Program-made: the position numbers and the translations under genes | Assembly: GCA_039810085.1 (NCBI GenBank) | Contig: JBDHWG010000001.1 | Coordinates: forward strand, 124,001 to 188,000 | DNA: 64,000 nt | Source of the DNA: JBDHWG01 sp039810085 | GTDB lineage: Bacteria > Chloroflexota > Anaerolineae > Epilineales > JAHCIE01 | Direction of reading: 5' to 3' | Shown here: positions 32,294-39,039 of the stretch, piece after piece | How the letters are laid out: each line of letters opens with the position of its first letter | How positions within the stretch are numbered: the stretch's first letter is position 1 | Notes under the pieces: generated by a model | What the model was told of the DNA's origin: nothing | Seen by the model: the letters and a program-made list of their open reading frames with translations, nothing else | Database searches by the model: none

Positions 32294-33741
32294 GGGACGT
32301 CCTGGTCATCGGCGGCGGGCTGGCCGGGATGACGGCAGCACTGCGGGCGGCGCACGCCGGCGCGCGTGTCCTGCTGCTGGCGCGGGCGGCCCCCGGCGTG
32401 GCGTGCAACAGCGCCGTGTCCGGGGGCGGCTTGCTCATCGCCGGGCCGAACATCACCCGCGAGGCGCACTACGCTCTCACAATGGACGTCGGCCACGGCC
32501 TGAATGAGCCATCGCTCGTAGACACGTTGACCCGCGACGCGCCCGCCTGCCGCGAGTGGCTGGAAGCGCAGATGGGCTTCCAGCTCAGCGTTAAGGACAA
32601 GGGGGGACAGGGCTACTTCAGCCCCGGCGGCGGCGCGCTCATCTCGGCCAAGGTCGCCGAGGCCATCGCTCGCGAAGCGCGCATCGAGGCCCACCCCTGG
32701 CCGGTGCGCCGCCTGCTGGCGCGGGACGGCGTGGTCTACGGCGCGCTCGTTCAGGACGGCGACGACCTGCGCCCCATCCACGCCTCAGCCACGGTCCTGG
32801 CGACGGGCGGCTACGCCGGCCTGTTCGCCCGCCACGACAACCCGGCTGACCCGATGGGCGCGGGCGTCGTCATGGCGGCGCGCGTGGGCGCGCGGGTGCG
32901 CGACCTGGAGTTCGTCCAGTTCTACCCCATCGCCACCGCCGAGCCGACCCTGCCGACGTTCATGCTCTTCCGCCCCTTCGCCCCCGGCGCGCGTTTGCTC
33001 ACGAGGGATGGCCGCGACCTGCTGGCCGAGCGATTCGGCGGCCGCAGCCTCAACGAGGTCGTCGGCGCAGCGCGGGACGACCTGTCGCGCATCGTGTACG
33101 AGGAGAACGAGCACGCGCCGGTCGTGTTCGACGCCACGGGCTGCGACTGGAGCCAGGCCGACAGGTGGTTCTCCCTGGTCTACCTACGCCGCTACGACTG
33201 GGACTGGGAGCACCGCCCGGCCCGCGTTGCCCCCATCGCCCACCACTGCATGGGCGGCGTGTGGATTGACGACCACGCGCGCACGTCCCTGGCACGGCTG
33301 TACGCCGCCGGCGAGGTGGCGTCCGGCGTCCACGGCGCGAACCGCCACGGCAGCAACTCCCTCACCGACTGCCTGGTCTTCGGCTGCCACGCGGGGGATG
33401 AAGCGGCAGGCGTCACGCCGCCGAGCGAGCGCGAGATAGCCGACGCACCCGCGAGCGAGATTGTCCCGGAGCGCGCCGACTTCGTGACGCTGCAACGGCT
33501 AGTGTGGGAGCGGATGGGGATCGTGCGCGACGAGGTCGGGATGGCTCGCCTGGCCGAGAACCTGGCGGCGCTCCCTCCGTCAGATGCGCGGCTCATGGCG
33601 GAGATGGCGCTCGCCTTCGCCCGCCGCCGCACCGAGAGCCGTGGCGCGCACATCCGCGCCGACTTCCCCGTCGAGGACAGGGCCTGGGCCTACAGCCAGG
33701 TAGCCTACCTTAAGAACGATGAGGTTGTGTTCGAGGAGTAA
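32290..33741 (+). CDS. FAD-dependent oxidoreductase, fumarate-reductase/L-aspartate-oxidase family
   Basis: A 483-residue flavoprotein of the FRD/SDH/NadB superfamily. The FAD-binding start is VLVIGGGLAGMTAALRAAHAG; LATGGYAG follows. Active-site family motifs are HHCMGGVWID (compare HYTMGG) and HGANRHGSNSLTDCLVFG (compare HGANRLGGNSL), so catalytic Arg and His are kept; the covalent-FAD His of SDH is replaced (CNSAVSGGG). No Fe-S partner subunit is nearby, unlike SDH. The 4-nt overlap with cofC suggests joint translation and a role in the F420 route or in NAD synthesis; which one is not known. Confidence 0.88.
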   Translation: MRDVLVIGGGLAGMTAALRAAHAGARVLLLARAAPGVACNSAVSGGGLLIAGPNITREAHYALTMDVGHGLNEPSLVDTLTRDAPACREWLEAQMGFQLSVKDKGGQGYFSPGGGALISAKVAEAIAREARIEAHPWPVRRLLARDGVVYGALVQDGDDLRPIHASATVLATGGYAGLFARHDNPADPMGAGVVMAARVGARVRDLEFVQFYPIATAEPTLPTFMLFRPFAPGARLLTRDGRDLLAERFGGRSLNEVVGAARDDLSRIVYEENEHAPVVFDATGCDWSQADRWFSLVYLRRYDWDWEHRPARVAPIAHHCMGGVWIDDHARTSLARLYAAGEVASGVHGANRHGSNSLTDCLVFGCHAGDEAAGVTPPSEREIADAPASEIVPERADFVTLQRLVWERMGIVRDEVGMARLAENLAALPPSDARLMAEMALAFARRRTESRGAHIRADFPVEDRAWAYSQVAYLKNDEVVFEE

Positions 33742-33749
33742 TCCTGGGG

Positions 33750-33755
33750 TATAAT
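33750..33755 (+). promoter_or_regulatory. -10 element directly before the J-domain gene
   Basis: TATAAT ends 7 nt before the ATG at 33763, so transcription should begin at or beside the start codon. A possible -35 TTGTGT (33725-33730) is 19 nt upstream. Confidence 0.62.
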
Positions 33756-33762
33756 TCTCTGC

Positions 33763-34491
33763 ATGCCCCCAGCGCTGCCCGACTACTATGCGGTTTTGCA
33801 GGTGTCGCCCACGGCGGAGGCGGCCGTCATCGAGGCTGCCTACCGTCAGCTCGCGCGCCTCTACCACCCGGACGTGAACCGCGCGCCGGACGCCAAAGAG
33901 CGCATGCAGGCCCTCAACGCCGCCTACGAAGTCCTGGGCGACCCTCAGCGCCGCGCCGAGTACGATGCCGAGCGCGCGGCCCGCCTCAAGGCCGGCGCTC
34001 GCCTGGTGGATGTGGAGCGCGACGGCGAGTGGATCACCTTCCGCCTCGGCCCGTCCTACGATCCGTTTGGCACTCTGACGGCGCTCCAGGCGAGCATTCC
34101 GCCGGACGGACGGCGCTGGGACGCCCTGGGGCAGCGGTGGCGCGTCCACGCTGACTACGCCGACGCCCTGGCGCGCCTCTTCGCCAACTACGGCGCGTCT
34201 GGCATGGCCCTCGCCGCGAACGATGCCGCGCCATCCGAGCCGCGTAGCGCCTTACCCCAGTTCACCGCCCTGGGCGTGTGCCTCATCGCCCTCGCCTTGC
34301 TGGTGTATGTCGCCAACACGCCGACCGGCATCCAGTGGCGCAGCCGCATCGCTGGAAGCGTCGTGAGCCTCGCAGCGCGCATCGACCCCGCCGTGTCGGG
34401 CGACCTGACGGTCGCCTTCCTCGCTGCGCTGGCGGTCCTGACCCTCGGCGCCGTCGCCTGGCTCGCCCACAAACCTTCACCCCGGCGATAA
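33763..34491 (+). CDS. J-domain protein with two C-terminal membrane segments
   Basis: A 242-residue DnaJ-class co-chaperone. The J domain spans residues 6-70 with the essential HPD at 35-37 (LYHPDVN) and YEVLGDPQRRAEYD at its end. A middle soluble region follows (GPSYDPFGTLTALQASIPPDGRRWDAL), then two hydrophobic segments (about 167-184 and 216-235), so the J domain is likely tethered at the inner face of the membrane. No Gly/Phe or zinc region, so it is a class C type. Probably translated from a leaderless mRNA (no ribosome site; the -10 is 7 nt upstream). Confidence 0.88.
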   Translation: MPPALPDYYAVLQVSPTAEAAVIEAAYRQLARLYHPDVNRAPDAKERMQALNAAYEVLGDPQRRAEYDAERAARLKAGARLVDVERDGEWITFRLGPSYDPFGTLTALQASIPPDGRRWDALGQRWRVHADYADALARLFANYGASGMALAANDAAPSEPRSALPQFTALGVCLIALALLVYVANTPTGIQWRSRIAGSVVSLAARIDPAVSGDLTVAFLAALAVLTLGAVAWLAHKPSPRR

Positions 34492-34493
34492 GC

Positions 34494-34540
34494 CCCTCAC
34501 CCCCTCTCCCGTTCTGGGAGAGGGGAAGGGGTGAGGGACG
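34494..34540. repeat. CCTCTCCC-type palindromic repeat before rplU
   Basis: CCCCTCTCCCGTTCTGGGAGAGGGG followed by AAGGGGTGAGGGACG, between the J-domain gene and the rplU promoter. Confidence 0.88.
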
Positions 34541-34553
34541 GCTCGACTGGAAT

Positions 34554-34582
34554 TTGACCCGGCGGGCGTGTCAACGTATAAT
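34554..34582 (+). promoter_or_regulatory. Sigma-70 promoter of rplU-rpmA-rpmE
   Basis: TTGACC (34554-34559), 17-nt spacer, TATAAT (34577-34582). Leader of about 80 nt to the rplU start with a GGCAGGGG-CCTT-CCCCTGCC hairpin (34614-34633), a candidate ribosomal-protein leader or pause site. Confidence 0.85.
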
Positions 34583-34669
34583 AAAGCGTTGTCCAAGCCA
34601 GATACACAATACGGGCAGGGGCCTTCCCCTGCCGTTCGTGCGCTTATAGAATGTCGGCGGGAGGTTGAC

Positions 34670-34990
34670 GTGTACGCAATCATTCAGACGGGCGGGAAAC
34701 AATACCGGGTCAAGCCGGGTGATGTGGTGGACGTGGAGAAGCTGGATGCCGAGGAAGGCGCGACCATCGAGCTGGGAAATGTGCTCCTGGTCGCCGACGA
34801 TGACGGCCACAAGGCAGGCGGCGACGTGAAGGGCGCGAAGGTCACGGCCACGGTCGTGGGCAACGTCAAAGGCCCTAAGCTGGTGATCTTCGACTACAAG
34901 CCGAAGATTCGCTACCGCCGCAAGACCGGCCACCGCCAGACGTACACCCGCCTCAAGATCGGCGATATCTCGGTCGCAAACCAGGAATAA
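34670..34990 (+). CDS. rplU: 50S ribosomal protein L21
   Basis: 106-residue L21, normal length. VYAIIQTGGKQYRVKPGDVV at the N-terminus, the central beta domain and the C-terminal PKIRYRRKTGHRQTYTRLKI basic tail of the family. The start is GTG at 34670, with GGGAGG 5 nt upstream after TTGAC; the open frame extends upstream through the leader hairpin without an ATG in good context. First of an L21-L27-L31 cluster. Confidence 0.96.
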   Translation: MYAIIQTGGKQYRVKPGDVVDVEKLDAEEGATIELGNVLLVADDDGHKAGGDVKGAKVTATVVGNVKGPKLVIFDYKPKIRYRRKTGHRQTYTRLKIGDISVANQE

Positions 34991-35107
34991 CCCATCCGCT
35001 GCCCGGCGCCCGTTGCGCCGCGCGGCGTTAGCATGCACTCGGCCCACGTAAGAGTCGGCGGTCTCGCGCCGTCCATCTCCTGTACAGGTCGAGAGGAGAA
35101 CATAGTC

Positions 35108-35401
35108 ATGGCTCACAAAAAGGGTGGCGGTAGCAGCAAGAACGGTCGCGACAGCAACTCGCAACGGCGGGGTGTCAAGCGCTTCGACGGGCAGCTCGTC
35201 AGCGCGGGCAGCATCCTCGTGCGTCAGCTCGGCACCAAGTTCGAGCCTGGCCTCAACGTCGGCCAGGGCCGCGACTATACGCTATTCGCCAAGATCGATG
35301 GCACCGTCAAGTTTGAGCATGTCACCCGGTTCAAGAAGCGCATCAGCGTTCACCCGGTCGCGCCTGCCGTAGCGCTGTCTGAGAGCGCTAGCGAGGCGTA
35401 A
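35108..35401 (+). CDS. rpmA: 50S ribosomal protein L27
   Basis: 97-residue L27. Begins directly MAHKKGGGSSKNGRDS, i.e. without the cleavable N-terminal extension found in Firmicutes L27. RRGVKRFDGQLVSAGSILVRQ and the C-terminal KFEHVTRFKKRISVHP are typical. ATG after GAGAGGAGAAC. 117 nt behind rplU; the gap contains no separate promoter that I can see. Confidence 0.97.
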   Translation: MAHKKGGGSSKNGRDSNSQRRGVKRFDGQLVSAGSILVRQLGTKFEPGLNVGQGRDYTLFAKIDGTVKFEHVTRFKKRISVHPVAPAVALSESASEA

Positions 35402-35413
35402 GGAAGAAGTCCA

Positions 35414-35680
35414 ATGCCGAAGCAAGGTATTCACCCCAAGTACTACCCCGAAGCGCAGGTTATCTGCGCCTGCGGCAACACGTTCACCGTCGGCTCGACG
35501 CAGCAGACCATCCGCACCGACGTCTGCTCCCAGTGCCACCCGTTCTACACGGGCGAGCAGCGCATCGTCGATACCGCCGGCCGCGTCGACCGCTTCATGG
35601 CGCGCCTCGAGCGCCGCGAGCAGAAAGCCAATCAGCCGAAGCCCGCGCCTGCCGCGCCTGCCGCCAAGGGCAAGAAGTAA
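35414..35680 (+). CDS. rpmE: 50S ribosomal protein L31, zinc-binding type
   Basis: 88-residue L31 of the zinc-ribbon (C+) form: C18 and C20 (ICACG) and C38 and C41 (VCSQCHPF). Family marks GIHPKYYPEAQV, FYTGEQRIVDTAGRVDRF. The C-terminus has a short Lys/Ala/Pro tail (PAPAAPAAKGKK). ATG 12 nt after the rpmA stop, with AGGAAG upstream. Confidence 0.97.
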   Translation: MPKQGIHPKYYPEAQVICACGNTFTVGSTQQTIRTDVCSQCHPFYTGEQRIVDTAGRVDRFMARLERREQKANQPKPAPAAPAAKGKK

Positions 35681-35694
35681 GTTTCAACTCCGCG

Positions 35695-35732
35695 AAGCCC
35701 CTCTGAGCCATTGCGCTCAGAGGGGCTTTTTT
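35695..35732 (+). terminator. Rho-independent terminator after rpmE
   Basis: AGCCCCTCTGAGC/GCTCAGAGGGGCT, a 13-bp perfect stem with a 6-nt loop followed by six T. 15 nt behind rpmE. Confidence 0.95.
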
Positions 35733-35758
35733 GCGTGCTGAGACGTTTTGACTATAAT
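35731..35758 (+). promoter_or_regulatory. Sigma-70 promoter of tdk
   Basis: TTGCGT (35731-35736), 16-nt spacer, TATAAT (35753-35758), starting inside the T-tract of the preceding terminator. An alternative is TTGACT (35748-35753) with CATTAT (35771-35776). Confidence 0.6.
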
Positions 35759-35793
35759 GACTGCGGTTATCATTATGTGAAAGGAGACGGGCA

Positions 35794-36417
35794 GTGGCCC
35801 CTCAACCTCACGGTCATATCGACGGGTGGATCGAGCTTATCTGCGGCAGCATGTTCAGCGGCAAGACCGAGGAGCTAATCCGCCGCATCAAGCGCGCGCA
35901 GATCGCCCGCCAGAAGGTGCAGGTCTTCAAGCCGACCCTCGACACGCGCTACGGTGAGCTCCAGGTCAGCTCGCACAACGGCTTGCAGATCGATGCCATC
36001 GCGGTGACATCCTCGCGCGACATTCTTGACCTGGTCGACGACGATACCGATGTCGTCGCCGTCGACGAGGTGCAGTTCTTCGACTGGGAAATCGCGCCCG
36101 TGTGCAACGCACTCGCCGACAGCGGCAAGCGCGTCCTCCTGGCCGGGCTGGACACCGACTTCCGCGCCGAGCCATTCGGCCCGATGCCCCTGCTCATGGC
36201 CCAGGCCGAGATGGTGGACAAGCTCTCTGCGATCTGCGTCATCTGCGGCGCGCCCGCCAGCCGCACGCAGCGCCTCATCGACGGCCAGCCCGCCCGCTAC
36301 AACGACCCCGTCATCCTCGTCGGCGCATCCGAGGTGTACGAAGCCCGCTGCCGCCACTGCCACGTCGTCCCGCAAGCCCACGAGCCTGCCCCGCTCGGCG
36401 AGATCGACAGCGCGTAA
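35794..36417 (+). CDS. tdk: Thymidine kinase
   Basis: Type II thymidine kinase, phosphorylating thymidine in the salvage pathway; 207 residues. P-loop CGSMFSGKTEEL (residues 17-28), the Asp/Glu-Gln switch AVDEVQFFD, a lasso region with GLDTDFRAEPFGPM, and the zinc-binding CVICG and CRHCH pairs. GTG start at 35794 preceded by AAGGAG. Between the ribosomal cluster's terminator and its own terminator, hence monocistronic. Confidence 0.96.
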   Translation: MAPQPHGHIDGWIELICGSMFSGKTEELIRRIKRAQIARQKVQVFKPTLDTRYGELQVSSHNGLQIDAIAVTSSRDILDLVDDDTDVVAVDEVQFFDWEIAPVCNALADSGKRVLLAGLDTDFRAEPFGPMPLLMAQAEMVDKLSAICVICGAPASRTQRLIDGQPARYNDPVILVGASEVYEARCRHCHVVPQAHEPAPLGEIDSA

Positions 36418-36439
36418 TAGGATTGAACGGCTAGACAAC

Positions 36440-36486
36440 GAGCGCCCCGGCTACGTCACTGCGTAGCCGAGGCGCTTCCTTTTTTC
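36440..36486 (+). terminator. Rho-independent terminator after tdk
   Basis: AGCGCC..GGCTACG / CGTAGCC..GGCGCT stem with a TCACTG loop, followed by TCCTTTTTTC. Confidence 0.9.
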
Positions 36487-36495
36487 TGCCAACCG

Positions 36496-37806
36496 CTAGT
36501 CCGTCGCCTTTCGGCGGGCGTTGATCTTCTCCAGTGCCATCACCACGACGCTGAGGCCGAGCGCCTTCGCGCCCTCCTTGAGACTGAAGCCCCCGCTCTG
36601 GTGACCATTGTGACTGTTGCTCGTAGCCTCGCCGCTGCGCTGCATATGGGCAGGCGGCTGCGCCAGCTCATCCTGGCGGCTGCGCTCGTTGGTCGACGAC
36701 GCGCCATTGCCATTCTGGTAGGCGACCGGCTGCGCCCCTTCCCGCTCCCGCGCGCGCCCGTTCGATGTCGGGTCCGCCTGGCGGTCATTCTGCGCCCCAT
36801 CTGGTTGTGGCTTCTGGTCAGCGCGCTCGCCCTCCCGCTGCTTGGCGACCGCCTCCACCGACTGGTCCGTCTCCGACGCCGTCACCACGTCCGGCTTGCG
36901 CGCTATGCCCTGCTCGGCGCGCGCCTCCTCGGTCATCGGCACCGCGCCCTCCTTGGGAGTCATGCGGGAGCCGTAGGTGTTGGCGTAGACCTGGGTGAAC
37001 TCCGCGCCAAAGAACAATATCTGCGCCGAGTAGTATACCCACACCAGGATGACGAGGAGCGAGCCTACTGCGCCGTAGCTCGACGCAAAGGCGCTGTGGC
37101 CCAGGTAGAGGCCGATGACGAACTTGCCGATGGTGAACAAGAGCGCTGTGAGGAATGCGCCGATCCATACATCGCGCCAAGCGATCTTGGCTTCCGGTAC
37201 GTACTTGAACAGCAGGGCAAACATGACCGTGATAATGGCCAGCGAGAAGACGAAGTTAATGGCTTGCCACAGCCCCTCGCCGCCGGGCAGCGCGTTGCCC
37301 AGCCACGCGCCCAGCGCCGACAGGCCCGCGCTAATAACCAGCGACACGAGCAGCAGGAAGCCCGTCCCTACGACAAGGGTAAACGAGAAGAAGCGTTGCT
37401 TGATCAGGCCCATGATGCCGCGCCCTGGCCTCGGCTGCACTTCCCACATCGTGTTGAGGCTATCCTGCAGCGCGCCAAACACGCCAGATGCGCCGAGCAG
37501 CAGCGTCACAACGCCGATGATGGTCGCAATAAGACCACCCGTGCGTTGGTGGCTCGCCCCCTCGACCATCGCCTGGATGCCCTGCGAGCCCTGGTCACCG
37601 ACAAGCCCGCCAACGGAATTCATAATTTGCCCGCGCGCTGCATCGGCGCCGAACACAAGACCCGCAATGCCGATGGCAATGACCAGCAGCGGCGCGAGCG
37701 AAAAGACAGTATAGTAGGCCAGGCTGGCCCCCAGGCGGGGCGCCTTGTCCTCATTGAACTGGCTGAAAGTCTCCTTCAGCAAGCCAAAGATTTTCCCGAA
37801 ACTCAT
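36496..37806 (-). CDS. YihY/BrkB family membrane protein with long hydrophilic tail
   Basis: Six-span integral membrane protein of the YihY/BrkB (formerly 'RNase BN') family, 436 residues. Core of about 285 residues: LGASLAYYTVFSLAPLLVIAIG (first span), GASGVFGALQDSLNTMWEV, KQRFFSFTLVVGTGFLLLVSL, SYGAVGSLLVILVWVYYSAQILFFGAEFTQVYA. A Gln/Asn/Arg-rich charged tail of ~120 residues follows and ends in a basic helix (LGLSVVVMALEKINARRKA). ATG with GGAGGAGGTGAGAC. Paralogous to the next gene; the tail is unique to this copy. Confidence 0.92.
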   Translation of the reverse strand: MSFGKIFGLLKETFSQFNEDKAPRLGASLAYYTVFSLAPLLVIAIGIAGLVFGADAARGQIMNSVGGLVGDQGSQGIQAMVEGASHQRTGGLIATIIGVVTLLLGASGVFGALQDSLNTMWEVQPRPGRGIMGLIKQRFFSFTLVVGTGFLLLVSLVISAGLSALGAWLGNALPGGEGLWQAINFVFSLAIITVMFALLFKYVPEAKIAWRDVWIGAFLTALLFTIGKFVIGLYLGHSAFASSYGAVGSLLVILVWVYYSAQILFFGAEFTQVYANTYGSRMTPKEGAVPMTEEARAEQGIARKPDVVTASETDQSVEAVAKQREGERADQKPQPDGAQNDRQADPTSNGRAREREGAQPVAYQNGNGASSTNERSRQDELAQPPAHMQRSGEATSNSHNGHQSGGFSLKEGAKALGLSVVVMALEKINARRKATD

Positions 37807-37863
37807 GTCTCACCTCCTCCATCCAAACCGGCTCCGCCACGGCATATGGCAGGAGCCATGCCA

Positions 37864-38877
37864 CTATTTAGCGGGCAACGGCTTCTGGCTCCCCCGCTCG
37901 CCGTCATGCCCATGCGCCACGTCCTCCACCGAGCGGCCCGTCCGCTCTGCTTCCGCCACATCCTCCTTGCGCGGCACGCCCTGACGCGCCCGCGTCGCCT
38001 CCGTCAGCGCCACAGCGCTCGGCTTCGGCACAATCGGTGTTCCGTACCTGTCAGCAACCACCTGGGTCAGCTCCGCGCCCAGGAACAGAATCTGCGCCGA
38101 GTAGTAAATCCACAGCAGCACGAGGATCAGGGAGCCGGCCGCGCCGTACGCCGAGGTCACGCTGCTCCGTCCCAGGTACAGTCCGATGGCAAACTTACCG
38201 ATGGTGAACAGCAGCGCTGTGACGAACGCGCCGATGAAGAGGTCGCGCCAGGCGATCTGGGCGTCCGGCACGTACTTGAATATCAGCATGAACAGGATCG
38301 TGATAACGGCCAGCGAGAAAACGAAGTTAAGCGCCTCCCATGCCCCCGTCCCGCCGGGGATATAGTCGCTAAACCACTTGCCGACGGCGGCCAGGCCCGC
38401 CGTCACGACCAGCGAGACGAGCAGCAGGAAGCCCGTGCCAATTACCAGGGTGAACGAGAAGAATCGCTCTTTGACGATGCCCTTGATGCCGCCGCCCGGC
38501 TTGGTCTGCACGCCCCAGATCGTGTTCAGGCTGTCCTGAAGCGCGCCAAACACGCCCGACGCGCCGAGCAGGAGCGTCGCGACACCCAGCAGTGTGATGA
38601 GGATGCCGCCTGCGCGCGGCTGGCTCGCGCTCTCGACCATCGTCTGGATCGCCTGTCCCGCCTGCTGCCCGACAACGCCCTGGATGGTGCCGATCACCTC
38701 GCCCTGCGCCGCCTTCTCACCGAACACAAACCCGGCGATGGCGATGGCGATAACCAGGAGGGGGGCGATAGAGAAGATGGTGTAATAGGCCAGGCTCGCG
38801 CCCAAGCGCGCCGCCTTGTCCTCGTTAAAGCGGCTAAAGGTCTCTTTCAGCAGATCGAAGATGTCTTTGGGATCCAT
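37864..38877 (-). CDS. YihY/BrkB family membrane protein
   Basis: 337-residue paralog of the neighbouring gene, with the same order of membrane segments (LGASLAYYTIFSIAPLLVIA, GASGVFGALQDSLNTIWGV, KERFFSFTLVIGTGFLLLV, SAYGAAGSLILVLLWIYYSA). The C-terminal tail is short (about 50 residues). Both genes lie on the minus strand 57 nt apart and may be co-transcribed. The family is linked to membrane transport or envelope functions, but no molecular activity is established. Confidence 0.92.
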   Translation of the reverse strand: MDPKDIFDLLKETFSRFNEDKAARLGASLAYYTIFSIAPLLVIAIAIAGFVFGEKAAQGEVIGTIQGVVGQQAGQAIQTMVESASQPRAGGILITLLGVATLLLGASGVFGALQDSLNTIWGVQTKPGGGIKGIVKERFFSFTLVIGTGFLLLVSLVVTAGLAAVGKWFSDYIPGGTGAWEALNFVFSLAVITILFMLIFKYVPDAQIAWRDLFIGAFVTALLFTIGKFAIGLYLGRSSVTSAYGAAGSLILVLLWIYYSAQILFLGAELTQVVADRYGTPIVPKPSAVALTEATRARQGVPRKEDVAEAERTGRSVEDVAHGHDGERGSQKPLPAK

Positions 38878-38956
38878 GGCGACCCTCGCGCGTCACACGG
38901 CAAATTCCGCTTGCCTACATAATAGCAGGAGCAGTGCCATGATGCGAGGGGCAAGG

Positions 38957-38998
38957 CGGAAAAGAGCCTAGCCAGCTTCGTGTGAAGCTGGCTAGGCT
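38957..38998 (-). terminator. Rho-independent terminator of the multidomain M23 gene
   Basis: AGCCTAGCCAGCTTC/GAAGCTGGCTAGGCT, a 15-bp perfect stem with a GTGT loop (38965-38998), followed on the minus strand by CTTTTCC. 41 nt beyond the stop codon at 39040. Confidence 0.85.
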
Positions 38999-39039
38999 GC
39001 AAGTCCCAGGTACGAACGGTCGAGGTGTTGTTCAGAGGG

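Noticed and set aside
36601..38922. A 773-codon open frame on the plus strand across both BrkB genes
   Set aside because: It is the antisense shadow of two well-supported membrane-protein genes; its product is Arg/Asp/Gly-rich without domain features.
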